Source of the DNA: Mytilinidion resinicola
Taxonomy: Eukaryota > Ascomycota > Dothideomycetes > Mytilinidiales > Mytilinidiaceae
Direction: 5' to 3'
DNA: 64,000 bases
Assembly: GCF_010093595.1 (NCBI RefSeq)
Contig: NW_022985438.1
Span: forward strand, 1,140,785 to 1,204,784
The translations under genes and the position numbers were made by a program. The notes beneath the pieces are model-generated. The model was not told the DNA's origin. It saw only the letters and a list, made by a program, of their open reading frames with translations, and did no database searches. This document shows positions 45,347 to 58,529 of the stretch, piece after piece; the first letter of the stretch is position 1, and every line of letters starts with the position of its first letter.

Positions 45347-48281
45347 TCACAAGTTGGACCACGATCGTAGGTTGTGCTCCTTATCAGCCGGCAGGTTGTG
45401 GAGGAATTCGTCGAATGCTGGTATCATTGCCTTGTAGCGGACCAGCACCTGTGCTCGAGATTAGTAGCTAGCCCATATGTACTTGTAGATTAGTTTACTG
45501 ACCTCTTTGAATACTTCGCGGAGCCCCTGACCCGCTGACGGTCCAGCAATGAAACTCGGTGTCGCGCTCGCCATCTCGAGGAAAAAGTCTAGGAGACACT
45601 GTTCCATGGCGGCTGGGTTGCAGAGGATCATCTTGTTAAATCCCTCCAGCGCATGCCCCTTTTCATCTGTCCACAATACTTTTCGTATCGCCTGGATGAA
45701 CGGTGGCGCAAATGTCCCGAGATGCGGTGCCAGCGCTTCTGAGCTGCCGATACCAAGCCTCCCGAGGGCAATTGCTGCGTTCTCGTTGAGTGATTCCGGC
45801 ACCTTATCGTTGAAAAGAATCGTGGCGAGCTTTTGGAGTAGCCGGTCGACATACGGCGCCATACCCTCCCGTTGCCGCATCGAGATCTCGCCTACAGACC
45901 AGCATGCGTTGTTGATCACAGAGTAACTCGTGTCGTCGCCCGTCACCAGAGCTTGTGTGATATCAAGCTGTTCGAGGAGAACCTCCAAGATAGTCGGAAG
46001 AAATGGCTGGAGCTGAGGGAAAACGTATATAGCACAATCGCCCAGCAGCGCATATGCCGACTGTCGAACATCATTGTTCGTGTCCTTCATACACCAAGTT
46101 AACAGTTCGAAGAAGTTCGGCTGTGATGCTGTGACCAACTCAGTGCTTTTCCGCTCGTCCAAGGCTTGGATGATCGCGCTGAGGAGGTCCAGACTCGTCA
46201 CCAAGAAGTCTTTCTCTGGCTGATCCATGGATGGATTCGTGCTCGCCATGTAGTTTTCTTCGAGATTTGTCGCGATGATGTTTATACACCTAGTGAATAT
46301 TGGGCTTGCAAAGGGCGCGAAAGAATCGCCAAGAGCAGTCGCAACGTATGAGAGGCATTCCAGTAATGGAAACATCTCCCTTGACTGGTTGGATACTTTG
46401 TTCCAGCGCTGGATGAGGGCTGGCATTAGGATGCTGACAAGCTCCGGTTTTGCCAGGGCCGGCCCAACATGCTCAGCCAGAGTCTGAACGCAGTCGTACA
46501 AGATGAACATGTTACGGTCCTTGTACCTCGCGAAGCAGTCGACAAACTGCCGGACTATCACTGCACAGTATTCTTTCAGTTCGACATTCGCCTTCTCCTC
46601 GAGGTTAGCAAAGGCCGACGCAGCTGCCTCCTGAACACGCTTGTTGCCGTCCAGCATTCGCTTTAGAATTCCGTCCATCATGGGTTCGAAATGGGCTCTC
46701 TTGCCTGCTTCGTCTAGGTGGGATGCCCATCCTGAGTATCGTCCGAGCGACCAGCATGTTATCTGCCGAACCACCGGTTCGGTATCCTGGAGTAGTGTGA
46801 CGAGATAATGAGTCAAAACAGGCAGATGTGGAACAACCTCGTCCATGCAGCCATCCGCGATGGCTCCAAGAGCTAACACGGCAGCCTCACGGTTAGGCCA
46901 TTCTGCGTGATTGAGATTGTCGGTGAGGTATGGAAGCGTGACTGCGAAGACCGGTCCGTGGAACACAGATGCCAGGACATCAAGTGCCGCGGCGGAGCAC
47001 TTCCTAAGGTTCCATTGTTCTTCTGGATCGACCAAGTCATCATCATCGTCATATTCCTCAAGCTCTCCCTCACTTAGCTCGTCGTCATCGAAGCCGGCTG
47101 TTTTGCTGGATCCGTTGACTGACGTAGCCTCTCCGTTCGATGCAGCGACTAAGCGAGCGCCTTTGGACGTGGCAAAGGCTGGCTTGATATCTTCTTCCCG
47201 GTCTTCCAGATCGGCGTCGTCGTCTCCGCCTTCTAGCTTAAGAATGTCGTCCTCGTTATAGACCATGCTTTCGAGTAGTACAGGAACAATCTTAGGTAGA
47301 TAGGGTCCAAGACAGTTCCGGAGGTTTTCGTCTTCTCCAAGACAAAGCCAAAACTCGGCAGCATCCAAGGCCAGTTCAGCATTGTCAACACTCCGTTGCT
47401 GAGTAACCATGTAGTCGACGAGTCCGGCCATATGGGGCACAATCTTTTCGGGGGCAATGTCCGCAATCTGAATGAAAGACCGACACACATGCTTGCGGAC
47501 GTCGTCACTGGTGTCGGCGGCTAGGACGAACAGCTGTTGTAATAATGTGTCTAGGTTCGAGATGACAGACGCAGGTTTTTCGGGGATGAAGAGGTTGATA
47601 CTCGCAAGAGCGTTCGCCCGGACTTTTGCGGTTGGGCTAGCAGTGAACTCCAACAGCTTGGGGAAGATGAAGTTTATGGGTCGCTGTCCCTGATATTCCC
47701 GCTTGAGCTGATGCTTGTTATCCTCGCATATCTTGAGCAATGCGCTCATAGCCCCTTCTTGAGCTTGCGGTGGGACGTTTCCAGCCTCGTTGCTAACCAA
47801 TGAGATGAGCTCGGAGAGAATCTGCGGCCATCCCATGATACCGCCTTGTCGTACGACTTCCGTGATGACGTTTCCTGCATAATTCCGGATCTGCGAGCTG
47901 GGGTCCTGGAGACCAACCAGTATAATTGACCGTATGTAGGCTTTTGTGGATTCGGGTATCGTCTTGTAAGAGGTTCTTATATCATTCTTCAGCATGATGG
48001 CTGCCGCACTCCGCGCCGCGTGATAGTGCTCGGCTCCCATGTTCAGTATAGGCGGGGGTTGGCTGTTGGAGAATAGGTAGGCGAGGTAGTTGTCGATGTC
48101 CGGCGACGCTTTTGCCGACTTCAGCAGCTAGACGACGTGTGAGTATGGTGGGGCGCGAGAAATTGAAGACGATACGCACAAGCTCTGCATTTTTCTGGGC
48201 GTTCTTGTCGTGGCCGCTCAACGAATCGCGGAGACACTGGGCAAGCTGCCTCAAGGGCTCCTCCTGCGGTTGCCAAGCCAT
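45347..48281 (-). CDS. transportin / importin subunit beta-2 (Kap104 type), 942 aa, three exons
   Basis: Exons are 48281-48180, 48127-45503 and 45448-45347. Both introns are GT-AG and phase 0. The protein is a full HEAT-repeat karyopherin, starting MAWQPQEEPLRQLAQCLRDS and ending LPADKEHNLRSWSNL. Kap104-type hallmarks are NYAGNVITEVVRQGG, the acidic H8-like loop (EGELEEYDDDDDLVD, about residue 400) just before WNLRKCSAAALDVLA, and ITCWSLGRYSGWASH. It carries PY-NLS cargoes such as RNA-binding proteins through the nuclear pore and releases them on Ran-GTP. A single-exon reading would wrongly end after KYIWASY; the last exon replaces that with FKEVLVRYKAM. Confidence 0.95.
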
Positions 48282-50309
48282 ATTGGGCAAAAGATGAAGA
48301 GTATATGCTTGAAGAGTCGGTATTGCGGGGAGGTTTGGACACGGAGCGCACTCTCTAGAGAGCAGGCGCAGTACCCGTACAGGATCGGAGGGGGAAAGCG
48401 AAGTTGGAGGGATACTGGAGCGCTTTTCTAGACGATGGGGCCATATTAGCTCGGCGCTTTGTGTGGAGGAGTCCAAAGGCAGTCGGCGAGTGCAATTGAA
48501 GATCGGGGAGGTCACCTTCAACCTCGCGTACCTGTCAGGCGTGGTGTGCTACAAGTTGCCCACCATTTTCCCCAGCAAAGTCGTCCGGGACGTCGTGCTA
48601 AATTTTTGACGGCTGTCGTTCAACGTTTGCCGGCACAACGAGGCCAGCGAGAATGACGCGGGGGCGGGAGCGTGCAGGCGATACACGGCGGGCCGGGGCG
48701 AGCACGGTGGTAGAGGGCGGCGGGCGTTGAATCAGTGGTGTAACGGTGGGGATGCGCGGCGCAGTCGAGCAGCAGGACTGTCGACTGGAAAGGGACGACG
48801 CTCACGCTGTTTTCGACGTCTTGACGGTGGTGGGTAACAATGAGAAGTGGGACGGCCCTAGCTCTGCTGCCCGACAAAACCTGCAGCGCCGATGTGCGCG
48901 CCCCCATCGACCGCACCCCCATTCACCACCCTCAACACCACCAGCACCGTTTGGACCTTGCAGCACTCGCTGGGCCCAGGAGAGGCCCGCGGGCCCGTTT
49001 GGTCGTGCTGTCGTCCGGCCGCCGTTTACAGTGAGCCCGCCGCTCGAGCGCCGCCATCGACATTCACCTCCGCCTGCCTGCGCCTGTGAGGACCATGTCG
49101 GCGTGCACAGGACCGCCATCCAGCGGCCTGCGGACCTTCTCTAGCTCGTCCTCGCCAGTGCAATGCCCTCAGAGTCGCTGAACAGTGTGCCAGCCAGCCG
49201 CTGCCGGCGCGCCGAGTGCATCGCGAAGAGCCGTGCAGAGCCGCCCTATGTTGCGCAAGATGCATGAAGCCGCTACCTCGGGCTGGAGGGCGACGGGCAT
49301 GCGCCTCACGTGTACGCGCCTCTATTTCAGGCCGTTTCACCGGTTGTTTGTTGTCGTTGAGCTTGGCCTTGACCGTATCCTCGAGCCCGTCCCCCACGCG
49401 CTCTGCGCCACTTTGATATTGAGAGCGCGGAGTGAAGTCGAGCCTTTCCGCTGATGAATTCAGCAGGACTAGATGCTCAACGGTCCACGGAGAGTCTGTG
49501 AATGTTTCTATTCTTGAACCTATCGCGTCTCCGCGTTTGCTTCCTATATTTATCTCTTTCACAGCCACTCGTGGTCACAATCGCTCGGGGTGTCGGCACG
49601 CATCGTCAGTTGCTAGAGGTGAGGTACTCTGGAGTCGTCGATTGTTTCTCGTCAGGGCCATGCAGCCTCCCGGCTTGGAACAGGCAGCATCCTGGATATG
49701 TCTCGTCTCTCTGGAGTCTCACGTGAACGCACACTGTGCAGTATGTTGTACGACTTCCCGGTTTAGCCACACACTGGCCTATCAAGAAGAGTCCACGATC
49801 GGCCTCTCCGGAGTCTTAACCGAGCAGAAAATCGACTTCCTGTCTCTGTTGTTGGAGTTACTCTGGATGAATGCCCTCCCGTGCTGCATAGTAACCATTA
49901 GTATCCGCACACTGCGTTGCCCACCACCCGGAATTGGCGGAAATTATGCATCCTAACCTGTTTCGACCATGATATACCGTTGCGGTACCGCAGACTTTCA
50001 TCCCTCCAGCCTTTAGAAGTCGGCTCTAATGTGTCGTGAGATACCGGAGGTATCTATGTCTGTTGTGTGACCATCGTCTGTACTCCACAAACGGGGCCTC
50101 TGCTATTGACCTAGCTGGTATGTTTCTCTACGGTCCTGAATTCCAACTTGGCGATCTTTGCGCCCACGAAAGCCCTGAACACTTTTTATCTATAATGCAA
50201 TTCAGAGGGTCCCAGGGCGTGCTACACACTATTTTCAGGTCGCCGATTTGAGCCCCCATGCCATCTTCTTCATCTCCTTGGTTGGCACAACGTGACCCGG
50301 ATAGGGAAT
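48282..50309. other. 2-kb region without recognised genes
   Basis: The first few hundred bases are the transportin promoter. The rest to about 49450 is GC-rich with chance frames, then more balanced sequence to 50309. No domain, RNA or repeat is recognised. Confidence 0.45.
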
Positions 50310-52412
50310 AATGTGCGGCGAGGCATCGCACAGATGTGAGGCAGCAGTGCTTAAACAACTTGGCCAGATCAAAGAACCGTTCCGGCAAGAAGAGCCGACA
50401 TACTATACCGAGGAAATTCAGCAATCACAAGCACTCAGGAGAAGGAAGTAGTAGACTTTACGACGGTTCTTGGGTAACTACATCGGACTGGACGAACTGA
50501 CTAGTCTCCAAGAAGATCTGATCGCTGGTCGGCGACTATCTACAAACCGAAGAGCATTTCCCATGCTGGGTTAGGCTGAGTTCACCAGCTGAGAACTTTT
50601 CTCAGGACTACTCGATCTCCACATCAGTTACATTACTATAGGCATCAAGTTCTTTAACTGGATACTGTCGATATCGTCGGTGAAGCCACCATCCTCTTCT
50701 CGAACATCCTTCGTTATGATGACTCGCATCTGATAGTCGCATCTCTTGGATCACTGATACCCGGCATCGGATGTCACCAAGTCAAGCAACTTCGACTCTC
50801 CGAGTCCGCACGATCACCAAGACGATGTTTCTGTCAAAGCTCCCGATCAACTGATGATCTAATTGTAGATTCTGAGATCCTCCTGCCATCCATAACATCC
50901 CGCCTACTAAATCCTCTACTGTTACCTCTATTCACAATACTTTGGGTGCTTCCAATCGGCATCGGATTAACCGATCTGTACGTCACTTTTGCGCTACCCT
51001 CGGAACATTTGATTCATCCCCCGAGATCACCTGCCAGCGCACCGCTACCCATGACAAAAGCTTTATATTTACGAAGCTTCTTCAATTCGGCGATCTTGCC
51101 TGTTACGGCATCCGGCCGCCAGCATTAGTTGAGGAAGTCGAACTCCAAATGACTAGGGAGATCAAGAAATATAGCGCATTTCTTCTAGATATTGCGGTAT
51201 GAGTGAACTAGAAAGCGATTCTGTACTGGACTTAGTATCATGCACTTCGTGTAGAGAGCACTGTGCTTTGTGGTGAGCCACTCGTTAATGAAGGCTCCAG
51301 AATAAGGCATTCATCCGACCACGTTACTCGGTCGTTACTGCCGCGCTGGCCGCCCGATGATAGAATCTCCGTTCTCCGTCATCTCTTGAAGCTCTTGAAG
51401 CCTGTCCCTATGGATCATACCTTGGGCATTCCCATGGAAAGCTTGCAACCGCGGCATGACATCTCTCATAACATTTGGTCACCTGTTCATCCATTTATGC
51501 TACTATAACTGAAATGCCTGAATATAGGGTCTGCGAATGATGGAAATCACCGGATCTAGCATCTATTCACGCCTTACTGTTGGGATGGTATCAGGTTACT
51601 CTATATCTTGACGGTCCTAGCTAATCCTCAAATGGCAAAACACTGATGACATACTGGGAAAGGTCTATATTGAATGGTGTAAACAACAATCGCGTATATC
51701 GGAGGCCATTAAGAAGCTGTTTCACGGCCTGTTCGTTGCCGTGATGATCAAGGCTGAAGCTACCTCGCTCTCTGTTCTTAAGTCTGTCGTAGCTCACTTT
51801 GACTGCAAGCCTTCTGATTCAAGGCTTCTAAGGCGAGCATGGCTGAGATATGAGCCCGGCTATCTCTTGGTTAGAGCACCACCTTTAAGAGCGAGGTAAA
51901 CTGACTGAAGCTCTTGCTTCTGCGAGCTCTAGAGTCCTAGGTCTTTATCACGGAGCCACTGTCGCTTTTCCGATATTCCTTCCCTTCGATTTGCAAATCT
52001 ACTCGAGTGGAAGCTATTCGATACGCTGGCGAAGGATATCACTAGATGACAACGAAGATGACAAAAACCGCCCTGTTCTGATCAGTAGGCATGCGTGAGG
52101 ACGGCCTCGCCTACTACATAGAAATCATAAGTAGCAATCTACAATTAGCCGCTACGCCAAGGATTATGAGGAACTACAAGGCGAAACAAGAGTTATGTAT
52201 GCCTAGAGAGCCAGGCTCATGATCTCGCTGTCACCGACCATCACGTGATCTTCAAAGCCCAGCACAGTGAATCGGAAGAAGATGAAGATTCCCTTGTGGG
52301 TTGAATGGAAGCCCCCAACCCTCCCAAAACGTGGGGATTATCGGACTCCTCCTTCGAGGCTTATAGCAATGATGAACAAGATCTAGACTCTGAAATCCAA
52401 ACAACGGCTTAA
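50310..52412 (+). pseudogene. decayed gene of unknown family
   Basis: Separated protein-like stretches occur on the plus strand in changing frames: about 50310-50451 (CEAAVLKQLGQIKEPFRQEE), 50467-50574 (FLGNYIGLDELTSLQEDLI), 51053-51202 (FTKLLQFGDLACYGIRPPAL), 51617-51899 (ILGKVYIEWCKQQSRISEAI, LFVAVMIKAEATSLSVLKSV), about 52150-52198 and 52203-52412 (IFKAQHSESEEDEDSLVG, stop, MEAPNPPKTWGLSDSSFEAY). In the last stretch a TGA sits in an otherwise continuous frame, as a C-to-T change of CGA would give. Simple introns do not reconcile the frames. I do not recognise the family. It looks like a gene or element relic of about 2 kb. Confidence 0.4.
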
Positions 52413-53293
52413 TCCTGCATCAAGTACAGTACCTCAAGAAGTAGTAGGTCCCCCACGAGTACAAGATGTAGTTGTTGAGTGTAAGAGCTTGTAGTGAGCA
52501 TCTTCCAAGTAACAGCTTGGCCGCATACCGGGGTTGCGTCTACTATCAAGTAATATAGATTGTGCCTCCACCGCATAGCTGCGTAAATAGCGATGCTGAG
52601 AGCTACAAATCTATCATGGTCCAATAGTTGCAAGACCTCGGGAGGCTTTTAGTTGGACAGAGGTGTGTGGCAGCCCCGATAAACGTCTGCTGGTGCTGCC
52701 TCGTGCAACGGGTATCTGTCCCTGCGGACCAGCATGTCACGGTGCAGCTCCCAGGCGTCGATTTCGGGACAGTCGGAGTGCTGATGATCCCGACCTTCCC
52801 AGACGACGAGGTACCTCCAGTAGTCAGGACGCTGTAAGTGGCTGTGTGGCAGTGAAGAGCCCGTGGGCCACGGATTCTGTGGCAGGTGAATAGGCGCGGT
52901 ACCTGCAGACCCGCAGCCCACCCCTTTGCAGCGCAGAACGAGAGGCTCTGCATCGCAGGAGTGAATGTCGACCGCAGAGACATGCATGCGCGGACGATGG
53001 GACGGATTGGACTGATGGTGAAGCGGAGGTGGCAACTTGGCACGCTTGGATCGCAAACATCGGCAGGGCTGGAGCGTGCCGCGACGCAGCCGGAGTGTCT
53101 CACATAGCATGACCGAAACCACGCCTCAGGTCTCCCAAGACTCCACCACAACACCAAACTCGCACCACCTCCCACGCTGCCCTCTATACACGCCCATTCA
53201 CGCTCCCCTTCACCACTGGCAGCCGCCATCCCGCGCCGCCGTCGATATCGCTACCCTGCCAGCGCCGCTCGACATCTCGACGTCACCCAAGAC
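52413..53293. other. intergenic stretch / promoter of the Ssh4-type gene
   Basis: The long minus-strand frames here (to 208 codons) are Cys/Ser/Arg-rich and lack domains. The C-rich sequence from 53100 on looks like the 5' leader of the SPRY gene. A frame starting at 53109 is out of phase with the downstream coding sequence. Confidence 0.45.
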
Positions 53294-55142
53294 TTGGCCC
53301 CCGCTACACCACGCCCTGCACACACGACGCCGCTGCAGACCAACAAGACGCCCTCCTCGCGCCACTCGTCCAGCACCCCATCACGAGTAGCACCCGCCGC
53401 CCCGACGTTGCGGCCGGGCGCCTGCGACGGTCTGACGATGCCAGCGCACGACGGCCTGCGCGCGGAGCCGCCGCCAGCGACCCTCTCCAAGGCCTTCGTT
53501 CCATCGTCAAATGCCCCGTCAGCGCCGCCGGCTATCGTGATGGAGTCTCTAAAGGGCCTGCAGAGGGGCTACAATGAGCCTGTGCGGATCTCCAGCAGCC
53601 TGGGCTCGACCGCGAAGGGAATCATGATCGGCATCTTCTCAGTCCTCGGAGCCGCCGGCCTGGTCATCCTCATCGCCGTCATCGTCTACTTCTTCCGATA
53701 CACCCAGCAGGGACGCATCTTCTTAGACCGGATAGGCAGGCCTGGAGAGTATGACGACGAGCAGGCCTTTGCAAAGGAGGAGGCCGAGGCGTTGGAGGAG
53801 ATGGACGACATTCAAAGGACGGAATATTTACGGGCAAAGGGTACGATCACTGTCCCATATATACTTGGAAACCACTCCAAGCTAGGAACTGCAACACACT
53901 GACAATCGACAGCCTTTGTGCAAGCAAACCCGCCCGAATCAGTACAAACCGACATTTCCTTATCACAATTCTTGGCAATACAAGAGAAGGGCGTGTCGGC
54001 ATGGGAGTTCGAGCCGGAATTAGAAATCGCAAACTGCTTTGTCGAAGGTAGGACAGAGATAGAGTTCTTCGACTCGGAGTGCAGCGTTCAAAGTAACTTG
54101 CCCGTACCAAAACAGAACGAGGTATACTATTGGGAGGCCAAGATTTACGATAAACCCGAGACTTCCACCATTTCCATCGGCATGACTACAAAGCCTTATC
54201 CGCTTTTTAGGTTACCAGGTAGGCATACTGTTTAAGAGTCTGACATTGACTCGAGCTAATCTTTTCGTAGGGTACCACAGATTCTCCGTAGCATACACAT
54301 CACATGGCTCACGACGGTACAATCAGCCCTTTACTCCTACTCCATACGGCCCCGCGTACGTACAAGGCGACGTAATCGGAGTCGGATATCGCCCTCGCAC
54401 GGGAACCATCTTCTTCACACGGAACGGCAAGAAATTAGACGACGTGGCACACGGCATGAAATCCCAGAACTTCTTCCCCTCCGTCGGCGCCAACGGGCCA
54501 TGCCAGGTCCACGTCAACTTCGGCCAGCTTGGATTTGTCTTCATTGAAGCAAACGTTAAGAAATGGGGGCTGGCACCAATGACGGGCAGCCTTGCACCCC
54601 CGCCTCCCTACGGCAGTGAACAGGGCAGCATACTATTAGAAGGGGGGAGGGAAGGCGTCAGAGAAGGCATGGGCGGCTATATTTCAGCGGGCTTCCACGG
54701 CCACGGGAGAACCAGCAGCCAGCAGATGCGGTTAGGAAGACATCAGCCCACCTCTCCCGGCCCGCAACGAAGCCCAACTGACATATCTCTTGCTGCTCTC
54801 AGTCTCGTAGACTCCAACGAAGACATCGGCGAGGGCACCAGCGGCGCCGCCAACAACACCACCAACATCCAACAACAACAGCAATCCCGCGGCCTCGGCT
54901 TCGAGCACACCGACGCACCGCCCGAGTACGAAAGCCCGGAGGGCTCTCCGCAGCAGCGCCACCGCCGAATGAGCGACGACGACGAGCACGGCGACTGGCA
55001 CGAGAACGCACCGCTGTTGCTGCACCCGCCAGAGCCGCCGATTCCAAGCTACGACGCCGCGGTTGCGGACCGGCCCGGGATGAATCGCGATCGCAGCGGC
55101 ACGCGCACGTCCCGCGATTCAAGACGCTCGTCGAGACGCTGA
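53294..55142 (+). CDS. Ssh4/Ear1-type SPRY-domain adaptor of Rsp5, up to 574 aa, three exons
   Basis: Exons are 53294-53840, 53913-54218 and 54271-55142. Both GT-AG introns keep phase. A membrane segment lies at about 109-134 (GIMIGIFSVLGAAGLVILIA). The SPRY domain spans about 215-365, with EVYYWEAKIYDKPETSTISI, GYHRFSVAYTSHG and DVIGVGYRPRTGTIFFTRNG. The tail has two PY motifs, PPPPY (about 395) and APPEY (about 505), which bind the WW domains of the HECT ligase Rsp5/Nedd4. In yeast, Ssh4 and Ear1 recruit Rsp5 to cargo at endosomes and vacuole and so sort membrane proteins for degradation. The start is uncertain: 53540 (MESLKGLQRGYNEP) is in frame and closer to the conserved part. Confidence 0.9.
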
Positions 55143-57154
55143 AGAAGAGATGTTCTCCGAGCTGCAAAAACGTTTTCTTTAAGTTTTGGGGGGGCTCTGT
55201 ATTCATGAACATAACATATATCCTACTCTCCTATCTCTCTCACTAGCACGCACGCATTTCATTCCCGTTCTTTGGGCGTTGGGCACTGGAGCTTGGGGCG
55301 GTTGCTTGCTGGGGCCTCACATTAGCGGCACATGGAATTGGTTTCTGAGCGGCGTTTTTGTTTTGTTTTTTGCGGGCCTCCCGGGGGAGTCAATCGGGGA
55401 GGGGATTCTATAAGGCCTGGAAGGGAAGAGTGAGAGAGGTGTATGGAGGCGTCGTCTTTGTAAAGGGTGGGGGGAAGGGGTCTGACTGGATGGGTGTTGG
55501 GCCTCCTGCCTTTGGCGGAAGAACTCGTTACTGGGGCGTTTTCGAATAAGGGGCGCTGGGAATTCTCAAACCTATGACTAAACACCATCGTTTCACGGAA
55601 TCGTTGTTCTTTTAAGAACGTTGGCATGTGCACCCTTGAATATATATTCATGAGAGTGTGGGATTGAAGAGCTTAACGAAGGGGGTTGCGCGTCGTTGGA
55701 TGCGAAGGACAGGAGAGTCTACCAACATCGCTGACACGCGAAGTCGTGCGGAGAATGCCCGACCTCTAGGCCCGACCCCTAAACTCCCCCCCCCCCCCCC
55801 CCAGAATCAGAGCTCTACCTTCCGCACCCCGTCTATCCGTCTAGAAGAAAAAAAGCTGTCAAAACTCCCCTGCCGGCAGAGACCAGCCTCCTCCTTCAAC
55901 GCCTTTGGCGCATCCGCGCCCGAGAGATTCTAGCATCCCCCCCGCTGTAATCCCCCGGGGAGGGGGCTGGGGCTTGGGGGGCTAGGGCTCACAACCGCAT
56001 GCTAATTGCTGCGAACGGAACAAGCTGAACCATCATATTGTTTTGTGATAGCTCGGGCTCGCCGCTTCATTCCCCGCAATCATTTAACACCTACACGCGT
56101 GCAAAAGCAGAAGCATACGATTGTCCCGACGCATAAATTACGAATAGGCCGCCGCTGGGACAGAGGATCGGCGGGCCCCGTACTCAAAGATCGTCGTGGT
56201 GGGTGGGTTTGCTCTTGTCTCGTTGCGAACCCACACACACGAGTGTGGGTGGGGGCAATCCAGCTCTAGATCGGTGCATGGGGAAGGCAGCGCGATCGAG
56301 CGAGGTAGGAGACTGGGTTGGTTGGGGGGGTGTATGGGGGGAAGGGTTATGAGGGGAGGGGGGTGGCTTGGGAAGAGAGATTGGGGGAGAGAAGATGAGG
56401 GGTTGAGGGAGAGAGATTGGGGAGAGGGGTTTTTTTTGCTTCCGTTATTTACGGTTCTGGAAGTGTGCAGTCAGGCATTTAGCTGGTCGCGTTGGCTGGT
56501 GTGGAATATTACTGTACGACTCCACGCATGCGTAAACACTGTCCTTTCTATCGTGGCGCTGTTCTGTGCACACAGGAACGCAAGATCGGTGCTCGGTTGG
56601 CAGAGATCACGGGCGGTTCGAATCTCGTCGATCGTGGCGTTCGATACCTACATACAGGTGCAGATAGTACGCTGGTGCGGCGAAGACGTCGCGGGCTACG
56701 ACAGCCGTCCGTGTACACACGCACATCCTGCGGAGCAAATGGCTGAGATCCGTACCGTCTAGTTTTGGTATGCTGAGAGTGTTGCGTAGCTATGGCGCTC
56801 GCATGCGTGTGCCATGGGCGGGACGTAGGACTGACGGTGATGTTGAAAGGAAAATTTATACGGCGAGCCCGAAGATTCTCGCTTAGTCGTTAGTCAGCGC
56901 CGCACCTGACTGTGCTCGGTTCTGATTGATCTGTTTCTGCGATTACATTCAGTAATACCTACCACTCTGCAGCTCTCCAGCTGTGTTCACATGTTGGATG
57001 TTTACTTCACAATAACAACACCATGTAACACGGATCTTCCGATCCTTAGAAATTTCATTTATAGCCCTTAAGCGTAGTGATAGAATGTAAAGCTGCCATT
57101 GCATCACACTTCCAGCCATAGCTGAAGCAAGGGAGCTCTCGCCCCCCGAACCAC
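55143..57154. other. 2-kb region without recognised genes
   Basis: 3' flank of the Ssh4-type gene, then GC- and purine-rich sequence with a C17 run (55786-55802) and G-rich runs at 56300-56430. The frame at 56196-56762 runs through the G-rich tract and has no domain support. The right end (56900-57154) precedes the broken MFS gene, but the missing N-terminal transmembrane segments are not found there. Confidence 0.5.
55786..55802. repeat. C17 homopolymer
   Basis: Uninterrupted run of 17 C. Non-coding; the length may be imprecise. Confidence 0.85.
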
Positions 57155-58529
57155 GTGAAAAAGCCATCAATCACAACGCTCGTCTGGGCGCTGGTGTGCA
57201 TGCTCACGGCGACTGTAACCAGCTGGCAGGGACTATACGCGCAGCGGCTCTTGCTAGGCTTCGTCGAGTCCATCATCCCCACCGGCTCCATGTGCATCAT
57301 CAGTGAATACTACACACAAAGCGAGCAGGCCCTCCGCCAGGCGTGGTGGTTCTCAGCAGCTGCCTTGTTCACTATAATCGGCAACGCGCTCAACTACGGC
57401 TTCGCGCAGTTCCACGGTGGGATGCTGAAGCCCCCGCAGTACATCTACCTCCTCGCCGGCTCGTTGAAAGTCGTGTTCGGCCTGATGTGTTTCGCTACTC
57501 CAAACTCTCCCCGTCTCTGCCTGGTTTTTGGCACCTGCAGAGCACATCGCAGCCGTTGAGCGGCTCCGACGAGGGCAGACCGGCGTGTGATGCCAGCAAA
57601 TAAAGTGGCACCAGATCTGCGAAGCCTTGCTGGATGTCGTACTCTGCCTTGTCCTGCTGATGATGGCGACCGGATATACTATCAATGGCGCCATATCGGG
57701 ATTTAGCCCCATTATCGTTATACGTTTGGCTGGACCAAGCTCGATGCGATTCTCTTGCAGTTCCCAGGCGGCGGCATCTCATTCATAGGTTGTATTACTG
57801 GCGGCTGGCTCGCGTCGCCGATTCCCAGCATTCGCCTTTTGCTGTCCGTGTTTTACTGCTTGCCGGTCATCGCTGGCTGCGCCATGATTTGGAAATCGAA
57901 TTGGACGCACCATGCGCCGACGCCGGTAGCCGGGACTGCTATCATCGGATGCTTTGGAGACGTTACTAGTCTATCGATGGTTGCTGGTATGGCGAACGTG
58001 GCTAGCGCGACGAAGAAGAGCGTGATGGCGGCAGCGATCTTCGGCGCTGTTGGCGTTGGGTATATTGTTGGGCCGCAGTTGGCCAAGAGTCAATGCAAGG
58101 CGAAGCATTACCCGGAGCTGTGGGAGGGATTGATGACAAGGTGAGTGGATTACAGTGTAAAGCACGACGTTGCAAGAAAGGTGCTGATGCTACCTACTAT
58201 TGTATCAGATTACGGCCGCAATGACGCTGTATTATGTGCTATGGAGAGAGAATAAAAAAAGAGAGGAGTATCCGATTGGTGAAAAGGAGAGAGATGTTAT
58301 GGCATTAATGGACCTGACGGACAAGGAGAATCCGTATTTTCGGTATGTCCTTGTTATGGACATCTGCTTGGTTATCCTTATGCTACTTCGGGTTGAGAAG
58401 AGACTGGAAACAGAGGGACTTGAAAGAGAGGAAGAAGCAGATGTAAGAGGAGACTTCGCAGACGAAGCAATCTCTCGATGGGCGTTCCGGGGTTCACTCT
58501 CTCGCTATAGCGGCTTCGACGTACTATAA
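57155..58529 (+). pseudogene. Dal5-like (anion:cation symporter) MFS transporter, truncated and frameshifted
   Basis: The first visible part (57155-57500) reads ATVTSWQGLYAQRLLLGFVE and then SMCIISEYYTQSEQALRQAW, which corresponds to TM3-TM5 of the allantoate permease family; TM1-TM2 are missing. The frame then shifts to HIAAVERLRRGQTGV followed by TGA (about 57540-57590), continues as IKWHQICEALLDVVLCLVLL, and shifts again before WTKLDAILLQFPGGGISFIG. After MVAGMANVASATKKSVMAAA a GTGAGT donor exists, but joining it to the last part (AAMTLYYVLWRENKKREEY) breaks phase. Family members take up ureides, vitamins or small anions with protons. This copy is not functional as it stands. Confidence 0.85.

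Noticed and set aside
45461..45502. C-terminus of the transportin ending KYIWASY
   Set aside because: This is read-through into a GTCAGT...CACAG intron. The following exon gives the expected FKEVLVRYKAM continuation.
56196..56762. 188-codon plus-strand frame
   Set aside because: It runs through G-rich low-complexity sequence, has no domain and no neighbouring exon.
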